Positions 25,505-34,001 of a stretch of DNA of 64,000 bases are shown here, piece after piece (the first letter of the stretch is position 1; each line of letters starts with the position of its first letter). The notes beneath the pieces were generated by a model, which did no database searches, had not been told where the DNA came from, and saw nothing but the letters and a program-made list of their open reading frames with translations. Source of the stretch: VXRD01 sp965242535 (lineage in GTDB: Bacteria; Latescibacterota; UBA2968); NCBI GenBank assembly GCA_965242535.1, contig OZ251458.1, positions 620,001 through 684,000 on the forward strand, written 5' to 3'. Position numbers and translations under genes: made by a program.

Positions 25505-26545
25505 CTACTCCCGAAACAGATGGTCTTCGATGGGCAAGGACACGGCAATGCCGTTTGTGGCGGAGATGAGGCCCGCCTCCATGATTTCCTGCGCGTGGCG
25601 CGACAAATCCGCACACGTCACAAAACCGGGCGCGGCGTCGGACGAAATGCAATGGACGAAATGCTCCGCGCCATTGCCTTCGCCTGCGGGCAGGGCGTCC
25701 GGCGCGATGGTTTCGCCATCTTTGTCGTCGCGCGTGTACAGCGTCACCTCGTCCCCTGCGATAATCGTGCCTTCTGTGCCGTGCAGGATGACCTCGTGCG
25801 CGGGCTTGTGCGGCACGGCTTCGGTCCACGTCATTTCCAAGCGGCACATCGCCTGCGGATAGCGCAACATCATCATGCCGTTGTCATCCACGGGCAAATG
25901 CGTTTTTAAGAGTCGCCCGGCCATGCCCACCACGCGGTTGGGCCGCCCCAAAAACAACGCGCACAGGCTCGCGCCATACCCGCCGTAGTCGCCAAAGGCG
26001 CCCGCGCCATTGAGATGCTTGTCAAATAAGAAATCGCAAAACTGATCGGAACACCCCAATTCGTCCGGCCCGCAATGCCCGCCGCGCCACAGCAGTTGCC
26101 ACACCTGCCCGATCGCGCCCTCTCGCACCAGGCGATACGCCGTGCGGATGCCGCGATTCCAAGCCGTGGGCCAGTTGACCATCAGCACCGTGCCGGCTTT
26201 TCGCGCTGCGGTCAACATGCGGTCCGCTTGCTCTAAGGTCGCGGCCATGGGCTTTTCGACCATGGCGTGAATCCCTCGCGGCGCGCACATTTCCACCACA
26301 TCGACGTGATGCGCGGTGGGCGTAAAGACAAACACCGCGTCCGGGCGCGCATCGTCTAGCAAGTCGTCAAACGAATCAAAGACGCGCGTGCAATTCGTGC
26401 GCGCGACGAATCGATCGCGCAACGCCACATCGCCATCGGCCGCGCCGACCAACTCGGCATTGTCCAATGCCTCGAGCGCGCGCAAATTCGACCACACGTG
26501 ATCGTGCGCCAAACCCAGCACGCCGATTTTTACCGTTTTCGACAT
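25505..26545 (-). CDS. Gfo/Idh/MocA family oxidoreductase
   Basis: A 346-residue NAD(P)-dependent dehydrogenase. The Rossmann domain opens with KIGVLGLAHDHVWSNLRAL (a GxxxxH variant of the usual GxGxxG), and AMVEKPMAATLEQADRM contains the EKP lysine that is catalytic in this family. The C-terminal alpha/beta domain includes GAFGDYGGYGASLCALF, with the Asp position typical of the active site. These enzymes act on free or nucleotide-linked sugars, inositols and related alcohols. The exact substrate is not predictable. GAGGAGGA lies before ATG 26545. It is first in a likely three-gene operon with DUF5916 and WG proteins, 39 bp before the next start. Confidence 0.85.
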   Translation of the reverse strand: MSKTVKIGVLGLAHDHVWSNLRALEALDNAELVGAADGDVALRDRFVARTNCTRVFDSFDDLLDDARPDAVFVFTPTAHHVDVVEMCAPRGIHAMVEKPMAATLEQADRMLTAARKAGTVLMVNWPTAWNRGIRTAYRLVREGAIGQVWQLLWRGGHCGPDELGCSDQFCDFLFDKHLNGAGAFGDYGGYGASLCALFLGRPNRVVGMAGRLLKTHLPVDDNGMMMLRYPQAMCRLEMTWTEAVPHKPAHEVILHGTEGTIIAGDEVTLYTRDDKDGETIAPDALPAGEGNGAEHFVHCISSDAAPGFVTCADLSRHAQEIMEAGLISATNGIAVSLPIEDHLFRE

Positions 26546-26580
26546 AAATCCTCCTCGATCTATGGATGTGATTTCGAGCG

Positions 26581-26648
26581 GGGGATAGGGACGCCATCCC
26601 CTTTTTGTAAGGGCGTATTAGTAAGGGCGTAAAATTTTACGCCCTTAC
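26581..26648. repeat. Hairpin and perfect 28-bp palindrome upstream of the oxidoreductase operon
   Basis: 26581-26601 is GGGGAT/ATCCCC around a 9-base loop, followed by TTTTT. 26621-26648 is a perfect palindrome of 14+14 bases (arm GTAAGGGCGTAAAA), preceded by a half-copy GTAAGGGCGTATTA at 26607. It may be an operator, a terminator or a repeat element. Confidence 0.6.
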
Positions 26649-26692
26649 CGCGTACTCGCATCTTGGAAAAATCTGCCGCGCCCTTTGCTTTA

Positions 26693-26870
26693 AGGACAGG
26701 CACGGGGGCCTGTCCCTACATGGAAGGAGCGATTGGTGATCCTCTTGCCTCTTGCCTCTTGCCTTTCGCCTTTCGCCTTTCGCCTTTCGCCTCTTGCTTT
26801 TCGCTTTTCGCCTTTCACCTCTCCCGTCTCCCGTCTCCCGTCTCCCGTCTCCCGTCTCCCGTCTCCCCTG
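26693..26870. repeat. Composite repeat: palindrome, GCCTTTC and GTCTCCC heptamer arrays
   Basis: 26693-26720 is the GGACAGGC/GCCTGTCC element. 26745-26815 is an array of GCCTCTT and GCCTTTC heptamers. 26818-26870 is an uninterrupted run of CCCGTCT heptamers. No gene is supported between 26546 and 26974. Confidence 0.85.
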
Positions 26871-26974
26871 CCGTGCAAGATATATCGGTCGCCCTAAAAA
26901 TCAACTGCTTTGTCGTCGGATTTGCGGGGCGGGTTGGGATGTCCTATATTAAGTGCCATTCAAAGGAGAAAAAA

Positions 26975-27919
26975 ATGAAATACCGCACGTTGGGGCGCAC
27001 CGGGTTGAGGGTTTCGATCATGGGCATTGGCGGCGGCGGGCCGACGCAACTGGGGCAAAAAACGGGCGTGGGCCAAGCGGGGGTGAACCGGTTGGTGCGC
27101 CGGGCATTGGATCTCGGCATCAATTTTTTCGATACCGCGGCGGCTTATGGCGAAAGTGAGACCATTCTCGGCACCGCGCTCGAGGATGTGCCGCGCGATG
27201 ACTACGTTTTGGCGACCAAATTTCACGCCCATCGGGGCAAGGGCGAACTCGTCAATCCGAGCGATGTGGTGGATTCCGTCGAGCGCAGCTTGAGGCGGTT
27301 GCGGGTCGATAGCGTGGATATCATGCAGTGGCACGGGGTGCGGCCGCATCATTATGCCGATGCCATGGCGCGGCTATGGCCCACGGTGGAGAAATTGAAA
27401 GATCAGGGAAAATTCCGCTTTATCGGGATAAGCGAGACGTACGCCGAAGACCCCAAACACGAGATGTTCGCACAGGCATTAGCAGATGATTTGTTCGACG
27501 CGGCGATGGTGGGCTACAATTTGCTGAGTCCAACGCCCGAGCACGAGATTTTGCCCAAGTGTGAAAAATTAAACGTGGGCGTGATTTGCATGGTCGCGGT
27601 TCGGCGGGCACTCGCGCGGCCCGAAGTGCTCAAAGAACGCATCGCGTACGCCAAGGCCAAAGGGCTGATCGCCCCCGACGCGCTCGACGATGACGACCCA
27701 TTGGGATGGCTGGTCAAAGGCGATGTCACCTCCTTGCCCGCGGCCGGCTACAAGTACGTGAACGCGCACCCGGCCATGGGCGTGGTGCTGTCGGGAACCG
27801 CGAATGTCGATCACTTGGAAGAAAATGTGAACGCGATCTTGGGCCCGCCCCTGCCCGCTGATGACATGGCGCGGTTGCGGTCGATTTTTGGGAATGTGTG
27901 GGAGCCGTTGGGGAATTGA
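26975..27919 (+). CDS. Aldo/keto reductase
   Basis: A 314-residue NADPH-dependent reductase of the AKR fold. All four catalytic residues are visible: Asp53 (NFFDTAAAY), Tyr58, Lys82 (LATKFH) and His120 (IMQWHG). The start KYRTLGRTGLRVSIMGIGGG is typical of the YghZ/PdxI-like branch that reduces aldehydes and ketones of sugars or xenobiotics. GGAG at 26965 fits ATG 26975; the frame is open further upstream only through repeat DNA. The gene stands alone between two repeat blocks. The natural substrate cannot be predicted from sequence. Confidence 0.88.
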   Translation: MKYRTLGRTGLRVSIMGIGGGGPTQLGQKTGVGQAGVNRLVRRALDLGINFFDTAAAYGESETILGTALEDVPRDDYVLATKFHAHRGKGELVNPSDVVDSVERSLRRLRVDSVDIMQWHGVRPHHYADAMARLWPTVEKLKDQGKFRFIGISETYAEDPKHEMFAQALADDLFDAAMVGYNLLSPTPEHEILPKCEKLNVGVICMVAVRRALARPEVLKERIAYAKAKGLIAPDALDDDDPLGWLVKGDVTSLPAAGYKYVNAHPAMGVVLSGTANVDHLEENVNAILGPPLPADDMARLRSIFGNVWEPLGN

Positions 27920-28002
27920 GTCAAAAAGCGATCCTATAACATATCCCCGTGCGGTGTAATACCAATTTGATTTTTTTTCTGATGTGATATGCTACACACG
28001 AG

Positions 28003-28165
28003 CGATCGCTTTGACGTTCCACGGTCCTTCAGAGAAGCCATGGCCAAAATGCCATCCCAAAATACCATCACCGAAAGCCATCAGGCACAGCGCGCAAGTC
28101 CGTCTCGCAACCCGCGATGCTTTCGGACCAAAGTTGTTAGAAAAGCGCGCAATGTCGGTGCTGAT
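28003..28165. repeat. ~330-bp dispersed element, partial copy B
   Basis: From GATCGCTTTGACGTTCCA to about GCGATGCTTTCGGACCAAA the sequence matches one half of copies A, C and D, in the same orientation as D, with the internal hairpin half deleted. It fills most of the gap before the MFS gene. Confidence 0.7.
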
Positions 28166-28207
28166 TTGTAGCGTATCATTTGACCGCGAAACAATGAGAG
28201 GTCTTTT

Positions 28208-29398
28208 TTGAACAATCCAATTTCTGAATGGAACCGGGACTTTCGGTTGCTGGCTCTGGCGGTTGCTTCGCAGGGGATATTTTTCGGCGTGCAACTGACG
28301 CTGTTCAACAATTTTATCGTAGAACGCCTCAATATCGACGCCCACGAATTGGGGTACGTGGAATCCCTGCGCGAGGTGCCGGGGTTCATGAATGCGTTTT
28401 TTGTCGCGCTGATGGTGCGATTCGCGCCGCCTGTCGTTGCCGCTGTCTCCCTGATGATCATGGGCGCGGGTATTGCGGCGTATGCCCAGGTGGATTCGGT
28501 TTTTGTGCTGGCCGCGTATTCGCTGGTGTGGAGCGTGGGGTTTCACTGCTGGATCCCGATGGAGCAGTCGATGGCCCTCGTCTTTTCGCCCAAGGGCAAG
28601 AAGGGGAAATGGTTGGGGCAGTTGCGAAGCGTGAACAGCATCGCTTGGTTGCTGTCCATTTTGATCTGCAAATTGGCTTACGATTTCGTCGGGTACAACG
28701 GCCTGTTCGCCATGGCAGGCGCGGCGACTATGGGCGGCGGCTTTGCGATTTTGTTCGCGTCTCGCCACCGCCCGCCCCACGAGCGCGGTTTTGTGTTTAA
28801 GCGGCGATACGGCTTGTATTACGCGCTGAATTTTCTCCAGGGCCTCCGCAAGCAGATGTTCATTACCTTTGCGATTTTCGCGCTGGTGAAAATTCACGGC
28901 ATGCCCGTGCATACGACGATGTTTTTGGTGCTGATCAACCAGACCTTGATCACGTTGACCGCGCCCACGATGGGCAAGTTGGTCGATCAGTACGGCGAGC
29001 GCAAGATGTTGTCGTTCAGCTATACAGGGCTATCATTTGTATTTTTGGGTTATGCCGTGGTGACGCACCGCCCAACGCTCTACGCGCTGTACTGCATCGA
29101 CAATCTCATCTTTTTCGGCGGGATCGCATTGACGACCTACCTCCACAAGATCGCGCCCGAATCGGATCTCAAACCCTCGCTCGCCATGGGCGTGACGATG
29201 AATCACATCGCCTCGGTCGCCGCGCCGCTCTTGGGCGGATTCGCCTGGCACTATTTCGGGTATCAAGTGATTTTCTTCAGCGGCGCAATCCTCGCCCTGA
29301 TTTCCTTGATCGTCAGCCAATGGGTCGATCCCGAAGGCCAACTCCAACGCGAGCGAGATGCCGTGTCGGATCGAGCGGTCGCGCAACCCGTGTCGTGA
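28208..29398 (+). CDS. Major facilitator superfamily transporter
   Basis: A 396-residue integral membrane protein with about 12 hydrophobic spans, for example LLALAVASQGIFFGVQLTLF, VVAAVSLMIMGAGIAAYAQV, MGKLVDQYGERKM (loop between spans 8 and 9) and GYQVIFFSGAILALISLIVS. The internal repeat loops and the DQYGERK loop fit the MFS fold. The start is TTG 28208, with GAGAGG six bases upstream; no ATG lies in a better place. The substrate is unknown. It has no obvious partner gene, and repeat DNA lies on both sides. Confidence 0.8.
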   Translation: MNNPISEWNRDFRLLALAVASQGIFFGVQLTLFNNFIVERLNIDAHELGYVESLREVPGFMNAFFVALMVRFAPPVVAAVSLMIMGAGIAAYAQVDSVFVLAAYSLVWSVGFHCWIPMEQSMALVFSPKGKKGKWLGQLRSVNSIAWLLSILICKLAYDFVGYNGLFAMAGAATMGGGFAILFASRHRPPHERGFVFKRRYGLYYALNFLQGLRKQMFITFAIFALVKIHGMPVHTTMFLVLINQTLITLTAPTMGKLVDQYGERKMLSFSYTGLSFVFLGYAVVTHRPTLYALYCIDNLIFFGGIALTTYLHKIAPESDLKPSLAMGVTMNHIASVAAPLLGGFAWHYFGYQVIFFSGAILALISLIVSQWVDPEGQLQRERDAVSDRAVAQPVS

Positions 29399-29403
29399 GG
29401 GAT

Positions 29404-29700
29404 TTTAGCCACAAAAGGCACGAAAGCCACAAAAGGCACAAAAGGCACAAAAGGCACAAAAGGCACAAAAGGCACAAAAGGCACAAAAGGCACAAAAGGC
29501 ACAAAAGGCACAAAAGGCACAAAAGGCACAAAAGGCATGAACGGGGTACAACGGGCGACAGCCCGTTCAAAGGTACAAAAGCCACAAAAGGCACAAAGGG
29601 CACAAAAGGAAATAGAGATGAACGCGGATGAACGTCGTCATGAGTGCGGAGCGGGGTACAACGGGCGATAGCCCGTTCAAAGGCATAAAAGGAAATATAG
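29404..29700. repeat. AAAAGGCAC nonamer array with two GTACAAC palindromes
   Basis: 29410-29538 carries about 14 tandem AAAAGGCAC units. Two copies of a palindromic segment follow (29543-29573 and 29653-29683). Each reads GGGGTACAACGGGCGA, then TAGCCCGTTCAAAGG with one base varying. Partial nonamer runs lie between them. No gene is supported in 29399-29763. Confidence 0.9.
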
Positions 29701-29763
29701 GGGTTGGGGACGATTTGCTTACGTTGCTTGGGAAGCTAGGCGTCTATTTTTGGAGAATGTGCT

Positions 29764-30552
29764 ATGGATTTGGGATTGCGGGGAAAACGGGCCATCGTCA
29801 CCGGCGGGAGTCAGGGCATCGGCAGGTGTTGCGCTTTGGCATTGGCGCGGGAAGGTGCTCGCGTGTGTATCGCCGCACGCACACGGGCGACATTGGATTC
29901 GGTGGTCGCCGAGATCGACGCGGCAGGTGGCGAAGGGCATGCGGTTGCGGTCGATCTGAGCGCGCGAGAAAATTGCGACGCGGTCGTGGATGAGACGGTG
30001 CGCGCATTTGGCGGCGTGGATGTTTTGGTCAACAATGTGGGGGCCGCGCGCAATGCCGATATCTTGAACTTGGACGCCGCGCAGATCAGCGAGGCGTTGG
30101 CGTTGAAAACGTACAGTTATTTGCGGATGGCGCAGCGCGTGATTCCGCTGATGCGGGCAAAGGGCTGGGGGCGCATCGTCAATATCGCAGGCGGCGCGGG
30201 CACGAGCCCCACGCGGAGCAATATTCCAACGGGGGCCGCCAATATCGCCATTTTGAACGTGACGCGCGCCCTGTCCGATGCCGTATCGGGCGATGGCATT
30301 TTGGTGAACGCGGTTTGCCCGGGGCTGACCAATACCCCGCGCGCTCGCACACAGCAACGGGCACGGGCAGAGCGCGAGGGCCGCGATGTCGAGGCCGTGC
30401 TCGACGATCTGGGCGCGGCATTGCCCGCCGGGCGCATGGCCGAACCCGAAGAGATCGCAACGGTCGTGGCGTTTTTGGCGTCCGAGCCGTGTTCTTACGT
30501 GTTCGGCAACGCGATTTACATGGATGGCGGCGGGCGCAGGAGCACGCCGTAG
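29764..30552 (+). CDS. Short-chain dehydrogenase-like protein lacking the catalytic triad
   Basis: A 262-residue classical-SDR fold protein. The cofactor motif TGGSQGIG (13-20), the NNVG strand (90-93) and the C-terminal MDGGG ending are intact, so NAD(P) binding is likely. The active-site Ser-Tyr-Lys are not: the Ser position is Gly (NIAGGAG), and the YxxxK segment reads TGAAN, with Thr156 and Asn160 in place of Tyr and Lys. This suggests a non-standard activity, or a protein that binds cofactor without the usual hydride chemistry. Upstream repeat DNA separates it from the MFS gene, and a palindromic repeat lies between it and the RND gene. Confidence 0.75.
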   Translation: MDLGLRGKRAIVTGGSQGIGRCCALALAREGARVCIAARTRATLDSVVAEIDAAGGEGHAVAVDLSARENCDAVVDETVRAFGGVDVLVNNVGAARNADILNLDAAQISEALALKTYSYLRMAQRVIPLMRAKGWGRIVNIAGGAGTSPTRSNIPTGAANIAILNVTRALSDAVSGDGILVNAVCPGLTNTPRARTQQRARAEREGRDVEAVLDDLGAALPAGRMAEPEEIATVVAFLASEPCSYVFGNAIYMDGGGRRSTP

Positions 30553-30700
30553 CGATGGCGAAGCGCAAAATTGCAGAGGCTGGCGAACCGCGACCTGTTT
30601 CACCGGTACAGGTATGCGGTTTTTTTTTCGCAAAAGAAAACCGAAACGGGCGGGGATGTGTCTATATGGATAGCAGGGCAAAAGTCGCTGGATGAATTGA

Positions 30701-30730
30701 GGACAGGCACGGGGGCCTGTCCCTACGGGG
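30701..30730. repeat. Palindromic GGACAGGC element before the RND gene
   Basis: GGACAGGC and GCCTGTCC arms flank ACGGGG, followed by CTACGGGG. It lies 36 bp before the chosen start of the RND transporter, and an upstream extension of that frame would translate through it. Confidence 0.85.
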
Positions 30731-30765
30731 TTGGGATTGCCGACAACGGACGACGGATAGCTGAC

Positions 30766-33700
30766 ATGATCCAGAACGACAAAAAATCATCGCTGTTGCC
30801 CAGAATTTCCGTGACCAGGCCCGTCACCGTGACCATGTGTTTGGTCGGGTTGATGGTGATTGGACTGGTGGCGTATTGGCGCATTCCCATTCAGGCGTGG
30901 GCGTCGGGCAACGACTGGAATCGATTTTGGGTGGATGTGGCGCAGGAAAATGCGTCCGTGCAAGAGCGGTTTCACACCATCGCCTTGCCGATGGAACGGC
31001 ACATGCGAACCGTGCGCGAACTCAGCGATATTTACGCCTTTGCCGGCGATCCGTGGGCAGGGGTCGAGCTCCGCTTTCACCGCGGCACGGATATGCGCGA
31101 CGCGTACGTGCGCGTGGCGGATCGGTTGGAGCACGCCAAGCTCGATCTGCCCGAAGAGGTGCGCGATAAAATCAAGGTGTATTCGTGGAATCAGGAAACC
31201 GATTCCGAGGTGATCTGGACGGGCCTGTCCATCCCAGAGGAGATCGCGGACAAGGAACAATGGGTGCAAACCCATGTGATCGACCCGATAGAACGCATCG
31301 ACGGCGTGGCGAAGACCAGCATCTGGGGGTTTGAGGACAAGGAAGTGTTGATCTTGGTGGATCAAGAGCGCATGCGGACCCACGGCATCGAGACGCATGA
31401 ACTCGTGGCATCCCTGCAGCAGGACAATTTTTCCCTGTCTGGCGGGCACATCCGAGAGGGCGGGAAGCGGTTGTACGTGCGGTCATTGGCGCATTATCAA
31501 AGCCTAACGGAAATCGAAAACATCGCGGTACACAGCCGGCACAGCACCACGCAGGTGCGCCTCAAAGACGTGGCAGACGTGGTGTACGCGGCGCCGCCTC
31601 GAGACCGGGTCTGGCGCGTGGATGGGCAACGCAATTTGGGCTTGGACGTGTACAAGGAATCGGGCGAGAACATCGTGGATCTGTGCGAGCGAGTCGTGGC
31701 CGAGATGGCGAAAATCGAAGCCGCGACCCCGGCCGCGTTCCGCTTGTTTTACAGCGAGGGCAAGTTGATCGAAGACTCGATGGACAATTTGAAAGTCACG
31801 GGCTTGTGGGGCGGGTTGTTCGCCGCGTTGGTGTTGCTGTTCTTTTTGCGCGCCGTGCGGATGACCGCGCTGATCACTCTGTCCATTCCCCTGTGCGTGA
31901 TGCTGACCGTGACCGTGCTCTATTTCATGGGCTGGTCCCTCAATTTGCTGACGATGATGGGCTTGATGGTCGGCGTGGGCATGGTGGTCGATAATGCGAT
32001 AGTGATCGTGGAGAACATCTACCGGTTGCGGGCCTCGGGCGAAGATGCGCGCCGCGCGTCGATTTACGGCGCGAGCGAAGTGGGGCTGGCGATTACGATG
32101 GCAACCCTGACGACGGTGGTGGTGTTCTTGCCGATGATGTTGATGAACGACAGCTTTGACATGAAGTTCCTGCTGTCGAAAATCGGGATGCCCGTGGTGT
32201 TCGCCCTCGTGGCGTCTCTGTTCGTCGCGCTGTTGTTCATCCCCTTGGCCGCACAGCGGTTTGGCGATGCGGTCGTGCGCTCCGATCCGAAGTCCATCGC
32301 GTTTGCGCGCCGCTTGTACGGCCGTTGCCTGATTTGGGCCATTCGCCGCCGCAGGGATGCGTTTTTGATCGCGCTGATGTTGTTCGCCACCATCGCCTTT
32401 CCGCTGGAGAAGGTGAAGAAAACCGATCAGATGCGCTTTGCCTCGAATCGCGTGAGCATTCGCATGTACGGCCCCAACAATTTTTCGCTGGCCGAGATGG
32501 ATAAAATTGCGAGTGATCTCGAAAATTACGTGAACGAGCGGCGCGACCGGTACAAGATCAAAAACGTCATGACGTATTTCCGGCGCGGGTACATCAATGT
32601 GCGGATGAATCTCGACGAAGACCCGAATCGCACGTGGTGGTACGCGGTGTACCGCTGGGCGCGCAATGGCATCGGCTTTCCCCTCGATCGGTGGATGACG
32701 CGGCGAGAGATCATCGACGAGCTGAACCGGGAGGTGCCGCGCTACGTGGGCTTTCGCGTGTCCGTGGAATCGCGCAGTTCCGGCGGGCGCGATCCCTACG
32801 TGAGCGTGTATTTGTACGGGCCCGATTTTGAGAAATTGGAGGACATGCTCGAGGAGGTGGAACGCCGGTTGCAACAAATCCCGACGGTGACGAGCTTGCA
32901 GAGCGACTTGGAATTTGGCAAAGACGAGATCCGCATCCGCGTCAACCGCGTCCAGGCCAAAAAGCACGGGATTCCCGCCGAGCGAATCAGCCGCACGTTG
33001 GCCTATCAACTGCGCGGCGCGACCCTGCCGAGGTTTCAGACGGACGACCACGAAGTGAACGTGCAACTGATTTTGGATGAATCCGACCGGCAGTCGCTCG
33101 TGCAGTTGAAGAATTTCGCGTTTGTCACCGACGCGGGAGAAAAATTGCCCTTGTCGAGTTTTGCGACCTTTGAGATCACCAAGGGGCCGAGCCATATTTT
33201 TCGGCACAATGGGCGCAACCGGTTGCGCGTGCGCGTCTATACGACCAAGGCCGATATCGACGGGATGTATCGGGAGATCGACGAAGCGATGGATGGGTTC
33301 ACCCTGCCGAGGGGCTACGAGTGGAACAAGGGCGAGCGGCATTCGCAATACAGCCGGGAAAGTCGGGCGATGACCTTCGCCATCGTGATGGCGATTACAT
33401 TTGTGTTTTTGCTGATGGGCGTGTTGTTCGAGTCGGTCATTTTGCCCTTTGCCGTGATTTTCGCCATTCCATTTTCGTTTTTGGGCGTGTATTGGGGCTT
33501 GTGGCTGACGGGCACGACGATGGATTTTATGTCGAATGTGGGGGCGATCGTGCTGATCGGCGTGGTGGTCAACAACGCGATAGTGCTCGTCGATATGATC
33601 AACCGCTCGCGCCTATCGGGGATGGATCGCACCGAGGCGATTATGGCGGCCGGTCACAATCGCTTTCGGCCCATTTTGATGACGACCTGCACGACCGTGT

Positions 33701-33927
33701 TCGGTCTGTTGCCCATGGCGATTGGCAGCAGCACGATGATGGGCATGCCCTACGCGCCATTGGGCATTACCATGATGGGCGGGCTGATGGTGTCCACGGC
33801 CCTGACGCTGTTTGTGATTCCCCTGTTCTACGTTTTGTTGGACGATTTGCGCGGGGCATTAAAGCGAATTGCCGAGGGGAGTTTCCGAAGGCAATGGGCG
33901 GATGACCCCGTGCAAGCGGCGGATTGA
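30766..33927 (+). CDS. RND-family efflux transporter (inner membrane)
   Basis: A 1053-residue RND permease. Span 1 is TMCLVGLMVIGLVAYW after the usual RISVTRPVTV start. The first large periplasmic loop includes ERIDGVAKTSIWGFEDKEVLI. GMVVDNAIVIVENIYRLRASGEDAR holds the span-4 proton-relay Asp, and the matching half-repeat reads GVVVNNAIVLVDMINRSR. The family exports drugs, metals or lipids using the proton gradient. I chose ATG 30766 because residues upstream come from a dispersed repeat. The closest match by layout is the multidrug-efflux (HAE) group. No membrane-fusion or TolC-like outer-membrane gene is nearby, so it must work with partners encoded elsewhere or alone. Confidence 0.88.
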   Translation: MIQNDKKSSLLPRISVTRPVTVTMCLVGLMVIGLVAYWRIPIQAWASGNDWNRFWVDVAQENASVQERFHTIALPMERHMRTVRELSDIYAFAGDPWAGVELRFHRGTDMRDAYVRVADRLEHAKLDLPEEVRDKIKVYSWNQETDSEVIWTGLSIPEEIADKEQWVQTHVIDPIERIDGVAKTSIWGFEDKEVLILVDQERMRTHGIETHELVASLQQDNFSLSGGHIREGGKRLYVRSLAHYQSLTEIENIAVHSRHSTTQVRLKDVADVVYAAPPRDRVWRVDGQRNLGLDVYKESGENIVDLCERVVAEMAKIEAATPAAFRLFYSEGKLIEDSMDNLKVTGLWGGLFAALVLLFFLRAVRMTALITLSIPLCVMLTVTVLYFMGWSLNLLTMMGLMVGVGMVVDNAIVIVENIYRLRASGEDARRASIYGASEVGLAITMATLTTVVVFLPMMLMNDSFDMKFLLSKIGMPVVFALVASLFVALLFIPLAAQRFGDAVVRSDPKSIAFARRLYGRCLIWAIRRRRDAFLIALMLFATIAFPLEKVKKTDQMRFASNRVSIRMYGPNNFSLAEMDKIASDLENYVNERRDRYKIKNVMTYFRRGYINVRMNLDEDPNRTWWYAVYRWARNGIGFPLDRWMTRREIIDELNREVPRYVGFRVSVESRSSGGRDPYVSVYLYGPDFEKLEDMLEEVERRLQQIPTVTSLQSDLEFGKDEIRIRVNRVQAKKHGIPAERISRTLAYQLRGATLPRFQTDDHEVNVQLILDESDRQSLVQLKNFAFVTDAGEKLPLSSFATFEITKGPSHIFRHNGRNRLRVRVYTTKADIDGMYREIDEAMDGFTLPRGYEWNKGERHSQYSRESRAMTFAIVMAITFVFLLMGVLFESVILPFAVIFAIPFSFLGVYWGLWLTGTTMDFMSNVGAIVLIGVVVNNAIVLVDMINRSRLSGMDRTEAIMAAGHNRFRPILMTTCTTVFGLLPMAIGSSTMMGMPYAPLGITMMGGLMVSTALTLFVIPLFYVLLDDLRGALKRIAEGSFRRQWADDPVQAAD

Positions 33928-34001
33928 TCCATGAACCGCTAAGAGGAAGACACAGCGGCGGCGGGTGTGTGTGGCATCCGCGATTCAGACAACGCCTTGC
34001 G

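Noticed and set aside
26581..26606. GGGGAT/ATCCCC hairpin with T5 as a terminator
   Set aside because: No plus-strand gene precedes it within range, so it is listed only as part of a repeat/palindrome region.
28208..29398. Rejected an ATG start for the MFS gene
   Set aside because: The first spans would be cut by the next in-frame ATG, whereas TTG 28208 has GAGAGG at proper spacing.
31504..33348. 614-aa open frame on the minus strand inside the RND gene
   Set aside because: It is a shadow of the GC-rich RND coding sequence; the His- and Gln-rich product is typical of antisense frames.
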